Below are positions 52,333 through 61,504 of a stretch of DNA of 64,000 nt, piece after piece; position 1 is the first letter of the stretch; every line of letters starts with the position of its first letter. A program made the position numbers and the translations under genes. A model generated the notes under the pieces. It made no database searches and was not told the origin of the DNA. It saw only the letters and a list, made by a program, of their open reading frames with translations. Source of the stretch: Pasteurellaceae bacterium (lineage in GTDB: Bacteria; Pseudomonadota; Gammaproteobacteria; Enterobacterales; Pasteurellaceae); assembly GCA_900756155.1 (NCBI GenBank), contig CAAEJV010000033.1:62001-126000 (forward strand), given 5' to 3'.

Positions 52333-52359
52333 ACAGAGTTGTTCTCTCTGTTTAGAGAG
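52325..52359 (+). promoter_or_regulatory. Leader hairpin overlapping the SpeFL stop codon
   Basis: Perfect 14-bp stem CTCTCTAAACAGAG (52325-52338) / CTCTGTTTAGAGAG (52346-52359) with a 7-base loop. The leader-peptide stop codon (52330-52332) lies in the left arm, so a ribosome held there would keep the stem open. No T run follows, which suits an RNA switch rather than an intrinsic terminator. Smaller hairpins lie at 52392-52408 and 52521-52544 before speF. Confidence 0.75.
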
Positions 52360-52585
52360 TATCCACAGATTAATTTCTGAATATTTTTGTATTGCCTAGA
52401 ACAGGCAAGAAATATTTTGTGAAATTAACTTAATCTTATTTAATTTAAAATAAATAAATTCTTACTTTAGTTTTTTTATATAAAAACTAGAGCGGGTTGT
52501 TTTATTCTAAATAAATCTAGTGCGTTATTAAAATTAATAGCGCAGGGTAACTTTACGTCAAAAAAATAAATGAAAGGAGTTTATT

Positions 52586-54748
52586 ATGCCAAACTTAAAA
52601 ATTGCATATAGTCCAAAAGTTGAACAATATTTCTCTACAAATAGAGAATTAGTTGAAATTGACAAAACAGACTTTACTGATGTTGCCGCTATTGTGTTGA
52701 CTTCAGGAGATGCCGGTGAATACCTTGAACGTATTCAGGCAACAAACTTTGGTATTCCAGTATTTGTTGTTCAAACTGAAGAAGAACAAGTTGATCCGAA
52801 ATTCTATGATGCCATTTATCATATTCAAGATTTAAATGGTTATGACATTAAGCTTTATAGTCGTCAAATCGAAACCGCAGCGAAATTTTATGAAGATAAA
52901 ATGTTGCCTCCATTCTTCAAAATGTTAAGTGAATATGTAGAAATGGGTAATATTGCTTTTGACTGCCCAGGACACCAAGGTGGTCAATACTACCGTAAAC
53001 ATCCAGCAGGTCGTTTCCTTTATGACTTCTATGGTGAAAACATTTTCCGTTCAGATATTTGTAATGCTGACGTGAAATTAGGTGACTTGTTAATTCACGA
53101 AGGTGCAGCTTGTGATGCACAAAAATATGCGGCTCAAGTATTCAATGCAGATAAAACTTACTTCGTATTAAATGGTACATCTTCTTCAAACAAAGTTGCG
53201 TTAAACGCAGTACTTGCTCCGGGCGATTTAGTATTATTTGACCGTAATAACCATAAATCAAACCACCATGGTGCATTAATTCAAGCGGGTGCAACCCCAA
53301 TTTACTTAGAAACTGCGCGTAATCCATTTGGTTTCATTGGTGGTATCGACAGTCACTGCTTCGAAGAAGATTATTTGAAATCATTAATCAAAGAAGTTGC
53401 ACCTGAAAAATTAAACCAAAAACGTCCATTCCGTTTAGCGGTTATTCAATTAGGTACTTATGACGGTACAATTTATAACGCTCGTCAAGTGGTAGATAAA
53501 ATTGGTCATCTTTGTGACTACATCTTATTCGACTCTGCATGGGTAGGTTATGAACAATTCATTCCAATGATGAAAGACTGTTCTCCATTATTGCTTGAAT
53601 TAAATGAAAATGACCCAGGTATTTTAGTGACTCAATCTGTTCATAAACAACAAGCAGGTTTCTCACAAACTTCACAAATTCACAAAAAAGATAAACACAT
53701 TAAAGGTCAAGATCGTTATGTAAACCACAAACGTTTCAATAATGCCTTTATGTTACATGCGTCAACCAGTCCGTTCTATCCATTATTTGCGGCATTAGAT
53801 GTGAATGCGAAAATTCAAGGTAGTGAAGCAGGTCGTCGTTTATGGCATGAATGTGTGAAAGTCGGTATCGAAGCACGTAAATTAGTATTAAATCACTGTG
53901 AATTAATTCGTCCATTTATTCCAACCACAATTAAAGGTAAAAAATGGCAAGATTATGACACAGAAGAAATCGCAACTAATCTCGAATTCTTCAAATTCCA
54001 CCCAACAGATACATGGCATAAATTTGAAGGCTATGCTGATGAACAATACTTCGTTGACCCATGTAAATTCTTGCTTACCACTCCAGGTATTAGCTTAGAA
54101 ACCGGTGAATATGAAAAATTTGGTGTACCAGCAACTATTCTTGCAAACTACTTACGTGAAAACGGTATTATTCCGGAAAAATGTGACTTGAACTCAATCT
54201 TATTCTTGCTCACTCCGGCAGAAACCCTCACCAAAATGCAAACTTTGGTTGCTCAAATCGCCTTGTTTGAAAAACACATTAAACAAGACTCTTTATTAAA
54301 AGATGTATTGCCAACTGTGTATAAAAACAATGAAGACCGTTACAAGGGCTATACCATCCGTCAATTATGCCAAGAAATGCATGACCTTTATGTAAGCCGC
54401 AATGTAAAACAACTTCAAAAAGACCTATTCCGCAAAGCAACATTACCGGAATATGCGTTAAATCCACACGATGCGAATATTGAATTCGTTCGTAACAAAG
54501 TTGAACTTGTTCCATTAACAGACATTGTTGGCCGTGTGGCTGCGGAAGGTGCATTACCTTATCCTCCAGGTGTATTATGTGTGGTTCCAGGAGAAAGATG
54601 GAGTTCAACTGCACAAAAATACTTCCTTGCATTAGAAGAAGGTATCAACACGCTACCTGGCTTCGCACCTGAAATCCAAGGGGTTTACTTACAAAAAGAC
54701 CCTGATGGACGTACTCGTGCATATGGCTATGTTTTAACTGACTATTAA
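52586..54748 (+). CDS. speF: Inducible ornithine decarboxylase
   Basis: PLP enzyme of 720 residues that converts ornithine to putrescine and CO2. It has the fold of the inducible lysine/ornithine/arginine decarboxylases: an N-terminal wing domain, the PLP Lys354 in TQSVHKQQAGFSQ, and Asp316 and nearby residues (DYILFDSAWVGYE). GAAAGGAG precedes the ATG. Controlled by the ornithine-sensing leader upstream and followed by the antiporter potE; together they consume protons and support acid resistance and putrescine output. Ornithine decarboxylase is a biotyping trait in Haemophilus. Confidence 0.96.
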   Translation: MPNLKIAYSPKVEQYFSTNRELVEIDKTDFTDVAAIVLTSGDAGEYLERIQATNFGIPVFVVQTEEEQVDPKFYDAIYHIQDLNGYDIKLYSRQIETAAKFYEDKMLPPFFKMLSEYVEMGNIAFDCPGHQGGQYYRKHPAGRFLYDFYGENIFRSDICNADVKLGDLLIHEGAACDAQKYAAQVFNADKTYFVLNGTSSSNKVALNAVLAPGDLVLFDRNNHKSNHHGALIQAGATPIYLETARNPFGFIGGIDSHCFEEDYLKSLIKEVAPEKLNQKRPFRLAVIQLGTYDGTIYNARQVVDKIGHLCDYILFDSAWVGYEQFIPMMKDCSPLLLELNENDPGILVTQSVHKQQAGFSQTSQIHKKDKHIKGQDRYVNHKRFNNAFMLHASTSPFYPLFAALDVNAKIQGSEAGRRLWHECVKVGIEARKLVLNHCELIRPFIPTTIKGKKWQDYDTEEIATNLEFFKFHPTDTWHKFEGYADEQYFVDPCKFLLTTPGISLETGEYEKFGVPATILANYLRENGIIPEKCDLNSILFLLTPAETLTKMQTLVAQIALFEKHIKQDSLLKDVLPTVYKNNEDRYKGYTIRQLCQEMHDLYVSRNVKQLQKDLFRKATLPEYALNPHDANIEFVRNKVELVPLTDIVGRVAAEGALPYPPGVLCVVPGERWSSTAQKYFLALEEGINTLPGFAPEIQGVYLQKDPDGRTRAYGYVLTDY

Positions 54749-54798
54749 TAAAGTGAGGTTATGAGGTTTTTCTTCATAACCCTCTCAGCACAAACAAA

Positions 54799-54840
54799 AA
54801 AAGTGCGGTTAAAAACATCTGATTTTTTGACCGCACTTGT
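54799..54840 (+). repeat. Inverted pair of uptake signals between speF and potE
   Basis: AAGTGCGGT (54801-54809) and its complement ACCGCACTT (54830-54838) can form a hairpin with a 20-base loop. No T run follows and GGAGT of the potE ribosome site comes directly after, so at most a partial terminator. Confidence 0.75.
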
Positions 54841-54853
54841 AGGAGTATAAATT

Positions 54854-56173
54854 ATGAGTGCTAAAAGTAATAAAATTGGTGTGGTTCAACTCACCATTCT
54901 GACCATGGTTAATATGATGGGTTCCGGTATCATTATGTTACCGACCAAATTAGCCGAAATTGGGACTATTTCCATCGTTTCTTGGCTTGTAACCGCAGTT
55001 GGTTCAACAGCCTTAGCTTATGCATTCGCACAATGCGGTATGTTTAGTAGAAAATCTGGTGGTATGGGTGGCTATGCCGAATACTCTTTCGGTAAAGCTG
55101 GTAACTTCATGGCGAACTATACTTATGGTGTGTCGTTAGTTATTGCGAATACTGCGATTGCGATTTCTGCTGTAGGTTATGGTTCAGAGTTCCTCGGTGC
55201 AACCCTTTCTCCACTTTCTATCGCATTATGGACGATCTTCACTCTTTGGCTTGCGACTGTTCTTAACTTCGGTGGCGCAAGAATTACGGGTAACATCAGT
55301 TCATTCACCATTTGGGGTGTAATTATTCCTGTGGTGGGTATTTCAATCATCGGTTGGAAATGGTTTGATGGTTCAATGTATGTAAATTCTTGGAACCCAC
55401 ACAACGTGCCTACTTTTGAAGCGATCGGTGTATCTATTTCAATGACATTATGGGCATTCTTAGGGTTAGAGTCTGCTTGTGCGAACTCTGATGCGGTTGA
55501 AAATCCAGAGAAAAACGTACCAATCGCGGTACTTGGTGGTACTTTAGGTGCAGCGGTAATTTATATCGTTTCTACTAACGTTATCGCAGGTATTGTTCCT
55601 AACCTTGAACTTGCTAATTCAACAGCACCGTTCGGTTTAGCCTTTGCTCATATGTTTGATGAAACAATCGGTAAAGTCATCATGGGCTTAATGGTGATGT
55701 CTTGTTTCGGTTCATTATTAGGTTGGCAGTTCACTATTGCTCAAGTATTCAAATCTTCAGCGGAAGAAGGTTATTTCCCAGCATTCTTCAAAAAAGTTAC
55801 TAGCAAAGATGCACCAATCGTTGGTATGGTAACCATCACTGCGTTACAAACATTACTATCATTAATGACAATCAGCCCATCATTAAATAAACAATTCAAT
55901 GTGCTGGTTGACCTAGCGGTAGTAACAAACGTTATTCCATACTTGCTCTCAATGGCTGCACTTCCCGTATTGTTGAAAACTGAAAACGTTCCTTACCAAA
56001 AATACAAAAAAACTGTTCTTGTTGCCTTTATTGGTTCAGTCTATAGTATCTATGCGCTTTATGCTGCGGGTGAACAAGCGATGTTATATGGTTCAATTGT
56101 GACCTTTATCGGTTGGACATTGTATGGTTTTGTTTCTTACAAATTTGACCTTAAAAAATCACAAGCAAATTAA
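54854..56173 (+). CDS. potE: Putrescine-ornithine antiporter
   Basis: A 439-residue APC-family permease with 12 spans. Seen: NMMGSGIIMLPTKLAEIG in span 1, GGMGGYAEYSFG, and WAFLGLESACANSDAVENPEKNVP with the Glu known to be needed in PotE. It exports putrescine in exchange for ornithine, completing the decarboxylation cycle with SpeF. AGGAG precedes the ATG. Confidence 0.95.
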   Translation: MSAKSNKIGVVQLTILTMVNMMGSGIIMLPTKLAEIGTISIVSWLVTAVGSTALAYAFAQCGMFSRKSGGMGGYAEYSFGKAGNFMANYTYGVSLVIANTAIAISAVGYGSEFLGATLSPLSIALWTIFTLWLATVLNFGGARITGNISSFTIWGVIIPVVGISIIGWKWFDGSMYVNSWNPHNVPTFEAIGVSISMTLWAFLGLESACANSDAVENPEKNVPIAVLGGTLGAAVIYIVSTNVIAGIVPNLELANSTAPFGLAFAHMFDETIGKVIMGLMVMSCFGSLLGWQFTIAQVFKSSAEEGYFPAFFKKVTSKDAPIVGMVTITALQTLLSLMTISPSLNKQFNVLVDLAVVTNVIPYLLSMAALPVLLKTENVPYQKYKKTVLVAFIGSVYSIYALYAAGEQAMLYGSIVTFIGWTLYGFVSYKFDLKKSQAN

Positions 56174-56179
56174 AAAAGA

Positions 56180-56206
56180 GAAGCCTACATAATGTAGGCT
56201 TTTCTT
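56180..56206. terminator. Terminator between potE and res
   Basis: Stem GAAGCCTACAT / ATGTAGGCTTTTC around one base-pair-sized loop (56180-56204), T-rich after it; lies between convergent genes and just before the res stop codon. Confidence 0.82.
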
Positions 56207-58495
56207 CTATATGTAGCGTTCTAATGGCTGCCAGCGTTCATCTGACATATCATCAACATATTCCGTATTATTTAAATAAAGTTCGCCGTCTTTATCGCGT
56301 ATAAAACCAAATTTGTAGCCGTGTTTTTGGCAAAAATCTTGTAGGGCATTAAATTTCACTTTGGCATGTTTGTCGATATTTTTATCTTGTCCGTTGGCTT
56401 GCTCGCCACCTTTGGTTTCCAGCAACCACGTCGTGCCATCTTGAGTTTGTACGATGTAGTCAGGGAAAAATAAGCGTTGTTTACCAAATTGGGTGGTGTA
56501 AACAATAGAAAGATAATTTTGTCCGGAATCACCGTTTTTATACACATATTTCACATTGGAATTTTGCTCGCAGCTACGTTCAAAAAGGCGTTCACTGGTG
56601 GAACGCAACGTACCGGCAATCATGGCAAAGTTGTAATCATGATAAACATTGCGGTCTAATAGTTTTTTCTCTTTTGCTAGGCTGTCAATGGGATACATTT
56701 CCTCAATCGGAATAAAAAATTTTTCGAGTCGAATTTGATTATAGTCACCAAAATCTAAAGAATGCTGATCTTTGGTAGAGGAGGATGCAAATTCCATAAA
56801 TAGCGTTTTAAATTCATCTACATTATTAATGATAAAAGCATAGAAGTTTTTTAGAGGAAGATTGAGTAGTTTGAATTTTGCCTCTCCTGCATCTTTTAAA
56901 AAATAGATTTCGAGTAGCTGACGGGTTTTCTCATAGCTGAGCCCTGTATATTTTTTCAAACTATCAATATGATGGCGGAGATATAAACCATGCTCATGAG
57001 TATCTACCTTATATTGCATGCTTTTTCCTTGATAGAGTGCTGCTTCTTCTTGAATTTTCTTAAGAGTTTCAAATCGCCCCTCTAAATAATGCGCTTCAAG
57101 GTAGGCATGTAATTTTAAACCTTGATTTTGAAAGCGTAGTTTATTTTCTTCGCAATTATCTGTAAGTTTGTATTTTTCTTTAATGAAAGAAAAAAGCTGT
57201 TTTCTGACCGCGCTTTCATTACCAAAGTCCGAATCTTTATCACGGAGTTCTTTTTTTAGCTCAATGGTTCTAGCTGCCTCTTTGAGTACAACGCGTTTGT
57301 ATTCTGCACCTAGATGATTACCAGTGACTTCATTTTTGTAGTCTTCATCAAAGGTATAAAGATAAGAGCAGTCAAGAATATCTCTGCCATAATGTTTTGC
57401 ATTTGGCATGCGACGCAAGCGTCCAAGAGTTTGAATTTCAAAGGTTTCGGACATATTTTCACGCAGTTTCACCAATACTTTGGCTCGAGGACAATCCCAA
57501 CCCGTGGCAAGGGCTTGTTTAAATAACAGGAATACAGGTTCTGCGTTATTGTGGGTAACACTGTCCTTGGAATGAATTTCACCCACATTAATTTTGCCTA
57601 GCTTTTTGGATTTGCGTTGTTTATCTTGCGTGTTTTCCTCGCTCATCCATTTAGCGACTAGTTTGTTTTCATAGGTATAGCCCATATCAGCCAATTGTTT
57701 CTCCACAAATTCGATTAATTCATCATTAAGATTTGGGAATTGAATCAGCACTAAAGGACGAATATCTTCGTTTTCCTGCAAATATGCTGTGGCAATTTCT
57801 TTTCTGATTTCATTGGCTTTCTTTAATAAAAGAGTTGTCTCCGTTTGAATATTTTCCACGGTTTCTGCATTGAGATCTTTATTGATATACATGGCTCGTG
57901 TAATTAATCCTTCATTAATCACATCCACTTCATCAATTTCATAGAAGACAGCCTTTTTATTTTGTGCCGGTGTGGCAGAAACGCGAATTTCATAATGGGC
58001 ATTGATGGCATCAATAATATCATTGGCTTTTGCGGTATTATTAAGATGTTCCTCATCAATAATCACAATGAATTGTTTGTTATTACGATGTGCATCAGCA
58101 ATATGTTGCTTGATATTTTTACGTTCACTATCTTTTAAGGCTAAATTGCCTTTTTTCGTAATGGTTTCCCAGTTGATAAAATAAGTTGTACCACACTCAA
58201 AACCTTGATTGAGTACATCAGTAATATTACCGGTTGGGAGCGTAGGAGAAAATCGCTCCATTTTTTCCTTTGACTGTTCTTCTAAATCGCCTTTACCTAC
58301 AGTAAACCAGCAAAAAATAGTATTAGGATAGTTGAGTAAATAGTTTTCAATGTAACTAATTAGAATAATAGTCTTACCGCTTCCAGTAGGACTCTTCACA
58401 ATAATTTGTTGCTGTTGTTTATGTTGTTCTGTGGTTTTTTCTAATAGAAAATCAACCGTTTGTTGTTGGAAATCTTTTAATTGAAGGTTGATCAT
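56207..58495 (-). CDS. res: Type III restriction enzyme, Res subunit
   Basis: A 762-residue helicase-nuclease. Motor motifs in order: FQQQTVDFLLEK (Q-motif region), Walker A SPTGSGKTI, DEEH (motif II), VSATPA (motif III), LATGWDCPRAKVLVKLRE and QTLGRLRRMP (motifs V-VI). The C-terminal nuclease is PD-ExK: FPDYIV...LLETKGGE. Shorter than the longest Res proteins but complete in motifs. It starts by a four-base overlap (ATGA) with the end of mod. It can cut only with a working Mod subunit, which is at present out of frame. Confidence 0.9.
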   Translation of the reverse strand: MINLQLKDFQQQTVDFLLEKTTEQHKQQQQIIVKSPTGSGKTIILISYIENYLLNYPNTIFCWFTVGKGDLEEQSKEKMERFSPTLPTGNITDVLNQGFECGTTYFINWETITKKGNLALKDSERKNIKQHIADAHRNNKQFIVIIDEEHLNNTAKANDIIDAINAHYEIRVSATPAQNKKAVFYEIDEVDVINEGLITRAMYINKDLNAETVENIQTETTLLLKKANEIRKEIATAYLQENEDIRPLVLIQFPNLNDELIEFVEKQLADMGYTYENKLVAKWMSEENTQDKQRKSKKLGKINVGEIHSKDSVTHNNAEPVFLLFKQALATGWDCPRAKVLVKLRENMSETFEIQTLGRLRRMPNAKHYGRDILDCSYLYTFDEDYKNEVTGNHLGAEYKRVVLKEAARTIELKKELRDKDSDFGNESAVRKQLFSFIKEKYKLTDNCEENKLRFQNQGLKLHAYLEAHYLEGRFETLKKIQEEAALYQGKSMQYKVDTHEHGLYLRHHIDSLKKYTGLSYEKTRQLLEIYFLKDAGEAKFKLLNLPLKNFYAFIINNVDEFKTLFMEFASSSTKDQHSLDFGDYNQIRLEKFFIPIEEMYPIDSLAKEKKLLDRNVYHDYNFAMIAGTLRSTSERLFERSCEQNSNVKYVYKNGDSGQNYLSIVYTTQFGKQRLFFPDYIVQTQDGTTWLLETKGGEQANGQDKNIDKHAKVKFNALQDFCQKHGYKFGFIRDKDGELYLNNTEYVDDMSDERWQPLERYI

Positions 58496-60208
58496 AGTTC
58501 ACCCGCCTCAATAAGTTCATGTCTAAAATAATATTCAGGAATTTCAATTAGTGTTGCTTGCTTTTTAGCGACTAGCGCATTTTGTGCACGAGAAAGTAGT
58601 ACATAAGGCGCAATAAAAAGTCTCGCTTTTATTGGTAAGCTCTCATTCACTACAGCATCTAATTCTGATTCATTTTTAACGAGAATATTATGCTCGCCAT
58701 CAATTTCACACATATATTCCAACTCAATAAGCTCCTTGATGTAATCCATCAGTTGTGCTTTTAAAGTGCGGTTGTTTTCATCAAACTTTTTAATAAAGTC
58801 AGTTTTAAAATATTTCAGATTATGCGGTAAATCTGTTTGGATGTTTTTCAAGCGCTGATAAGTGACTTCTTCACAAATATTATTTTCATTATTGGTACAG
58901 AGAATATACTGCCTGTTTCCACCATCTTCTTTATTTAGTTGAGCAACAGCATGTCCTGTGGTGCCGGAGCCGGCGAAGAAGTCTAGGACTGTTTCGCTTT
59001 TTGTATGTTCAAGTAAGTATTTTATTAACTCAATAGGCTTGGGGTTAGAAAAAATATCTTTTTCATTGAATATTTTTGTAAGGAGTTTTGTAGCAGTGCC
59101 AGTCTCAGCTAAGTCATATAAAATACTTCTACTTTTTAATATTTTTATTTGATTTTCATTATAAAAGCTCATTTCATATGGAACCCATCGATTCTCTTTT
59201 TTATCTTTTATCCAATGGATATGTTTGTTTTTAACTAAGTTATATAATCTTTCTTTTCCAACTCTCCATCTACCATCTTTTTTGTCTGGTGCAATAGGAT
59301 ACAGATCATTTCCATCAGGATCTTTAATTGGGAAATACATGGTTGGTCTGTCTTCTTTATGTGATGAGCTTCCCCATTTTTCTAATTTAATAATTTTATA
59401 TAGTGAACCATCAGAATATGTATATTTATATTCATTCTGGTCAATTTTCTCATGTTTATCATTCCAAATGAATTGAGATGATTTTCTATATCCAAATATA
59501 TATTCATGTTCAGTTACGAAAAACTCATCTGTTTGTCCACCTCCTGATTTCTTTCTCCATATCATTGTCCCAACAAAGTTATTTTCGCCAAAAATTGAAT
59601 CACATAATAACTTTAATTGAGCAAATTCATTTTCATCAATTGAAATAAAAATAACGCCACTTTTACTCAATAAATTTCGAGCAATCTCCAATCGCTTGCT
59701 CATAAAAGAAAGCCATTTAGAATGAGCGTAGCCATCGTTTTTATCTATGTAATGGTCATCATAGATAAAATCTTTGTTGCCGGTGTTGTAGGGAGGGTCG
59801 ATGTAGATAACATCAATTTTGTTTCGGTGGGTTTTTTCAAGAAGTTTTAAAGAATGGAGATTATCCCCTTCAATTAGGAAATTAAATTTTTCATAATCTT
59901 GCTGGACAATCGCTGGACAATCGCTGGACAATCGCTGGACAATCGCTGGACAATCGCTGGACAATCGCTGGACAATCGGAAGTCGTGATTTTACGTGTCG
60001 TATCTTCAATAAAAACAGGAATATGCTCTTGTAGCATTTCATCCACATGCTCGGAATGTTCTTCCCAGACTAAACCGTATTTTTTATTTAACAGAGCATT
60101 TTCAATCTCATTGAACGCAATAATCGAAGCATCATCAGAATGAGTTTGCTTAAGTGATTGCAAAAAAGAGAGCATTTCCCCCCTTTTTTTCTGTGAAATA
60201 TTTGCCAT
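58492..60208 (-). CDS. mod: Type III DNA methyltransferase Mod, phase-variable, currently out of frame
   Basis: The N-terminal frame starts at 60208 (MANISQKKRG..., AAGGA seven bases upstream), runs through a typical Mod N-terminus (FNEIENALLNKKYGLVWEEH) into seven 11-bp repeats, and stops at 59891. The main frame, offset by one base, continues from the repeats with FNFLIEGDNLHSLKLLEK, the DPPYNTG motif IV, a target-recognition region and DFFAGSGTTGHAV (motif I), and ends at 58492. Motif order DPPY then FxGxG is that of beta-class type III Mod. Five or eight repeats would join both parts; with eight copies the protein is 575 residues. An ATG at 60048 in the main frame is only the N-terminal region read out of frame. 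Adds methyl groups to adenine and is needed by Res. Confidence 0.85.
59901..59977 (-). repeat. Seven tandem 11-bp repeats in mod
   Basis: GCTGGACAATC repeated seven times without a mismatch (coding strand GATTGTCCAGC). Eleven is not a multiple of three, so gain or loss of a unit shifts the frame. Three units make 33 bases, and every reading frame gives the same stop-free peptide cycle DCPAIVQRLSS, so the tract is open whatever its length. Confidence 0.97.
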
Positions 60209-60302
60209 TTATACATCCTTAGGTAAAAAATTAGTTTATAAGATGTTTGGTATCATAGCGTAAAATATATGGCTTTTCGACTATGCTTTATTAAAAACTT
60301 GG

Positions 60303-60743
60303 TTAAGACAACACTCTCAACAAAACAGGCTGAAATTCCGTTTGTTGGCCGAGTTTGTGGGTATATCGTTTAACCATGACAAAGGAAAGTGCGGTCAAAA
60401 TAAAGATTAAAATTGCACGGATGAGCTCATTTTCACTGATATAGCTAGAAAGTAATGTTGCAACTAATAGCGTGAAAAGTGGCACGATATACATTAACAG
60501 TGCGGAGAAAAGCATGGATTTTTCTTCTAGACCGATTTCTACCATTTGGCCTGTGCGCAGTGGCGTGATGGTTTCTAATGTGAAGATATGTTCGCCTCGT
60601 TTTCCGTTAAGCTCAGAAAGGGAAGCTGTTCCACAGGCTTCTCTAGCTGAACAAGCTCCACAGGCGCTTTGTGATTGACATTTCACTTTAGCAAGACCCG
60701 TTTCTGCATCATAGCTCATCACAACTGCACTTTCTTTTAGCAT
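60303..60743 (-). CDS. rseC: SoxR-reducing system protein RseC
   Basis: A 146-residue membrane protein with four cysteines near the N-terminus (22, 28, 31 and 37: CQSQSACGACSAREACG), then two membrane spans (about 78-120). In E. coli RseC is linked to the Rsx complex and to control of SigE. Here it is separate from rpoE/rseAB and overlaps rsmJ by 7 bp. Uptake signal at 60387-60395. Confidence 0.88.
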   Translation of the reverse strand: MLKESAVVMSYDAETGLAKVKCQSQSACGACSAREACGTASLSELNGKRGEHIFTLETITPLRTGQMVEIGLEEKSMLFSALLMYIVPLFTLLVATLLSSYISENELIRAILIFILTALSFVMVKRYTHKLGQQTEFQPVLLRVLS

Positions 60744-61504
60744 TGTGCTTCTCCCATATAAATATCAAAGCGGTGATTTTTGGTTTCACGACTAACATGG
60801 GGCGCTTTTTCCGCTAAGAATTCCGCATAATCAGGACGTTTTACCACCACACGTTTACGGGCTAATTGTAACGCAGGTGTCAAGAGCTCATCGGCATCCA
60901 AATCTGCACCAACCAAATGTTGGAATACACGCATTTCTTTTTTAACTAGGGCGGATTTTTGCTTATGTGGATACATTGGATCTAAATACACCACATCGGC
61001 ACTCTCGGTTTGTGGGTTGAGTTCGGCAATATGATGAACATCTAGTAATTGCATATTTTTTTGCATCATTTCGCCTATTTCTACATCCTGATAGGCGCGG
61101 TTGAGCCCATCCTGTAACAGTAAATATACCACGGGATGACGCTCAACTAAGCGCACTTGGCAACCGATAGAAGCTAAAACAAAGGCATCTCGACCAAGTC
61201 CTGCGGTGGCATCAATCACGGAAGGTAATTCAGTTCCCTTAATGCCTACAGCTTTGGCAATAGCTTCGCCACGTCCACCGCCAAATTTACGACGATGCGC
61301 CATCGCACCAGCTACGAAATCTACAAACACATCGCCCAGCTTAGGCTCGTCTAGTTTACGCAGGGCAAGATGGGTTTCTGTTCGCACCAATGCAAGTGGA
61401 CTTTCAGTACAATGCTCGATACCAAGAGGGGAACAAAGTGCGGTCAATTCTGACAATGTTCCCGCTTCGGCAAGCAGTTGAATTTTTATTTTCTCACCAG
61501 CCAT
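60737..61504 (-). CDS. rsmJ: 16S rRNA (guanine1516-N2)-methyltransferase RsmJ
   Basis: A 255-residue SAM-dependent methyltransferase. Seen: FVDFVAGAMAHRRKFGGGRGE, DATAGLGRDAFVLAS (SAM motif I), VVYLDPMYPHKQKSALVKKEMRVF (DPMYP catalytic motif) and VVKRPDYAE. It overlaps trmA by 19 bp upstream and rseC by 7 bp downstream, so the three genes form one unit. Uptake signal at 61436-61444. Confidence 0.94.
   Translation of the reverse strand: MAGEKIKIQLLAEAGTLSELTALCSPLGIEHCTESPLALVRTETHLALRKLDEPKLGDVFVDFVAGAMAHRRKFGGGRGEAIAKAVGIKGTELPSVIDATAGLGRDAFVLASIGCQVRLVERHPVVYLLLQDGLNRAYQDVEIGEMMQKNMQLLDVHHIAELNPQTESADVVYLDPMYPHKQKSALVKKEMRVFQHLVGADLDADELLTPALQLARKRVVVKRPDYAEFLAEKAPHVSRETKNHRFDIYMGEAQC

Noticed and set aside
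56207..58495. Res subunit as a truncated gene
   Set aside because: It is shorter than the largest Res proteins, but all helicase motifs and the C-terminal nuclease motif are present, so it appears complete.
59901..59977. CRISPR-like array
   Set aside because: The 11-bp units are directly adjacent with no spacers and lie inside a coding gene; this is a tandem repeat.
58492..60048. A complete shorter Mod protein starting at 60048
   Set aside because: The first residues (MWMKCYKSIFLFLLK) are the N-terminal region read in the wrong frame; the family N-terminus is in the frame that starts at 60208.
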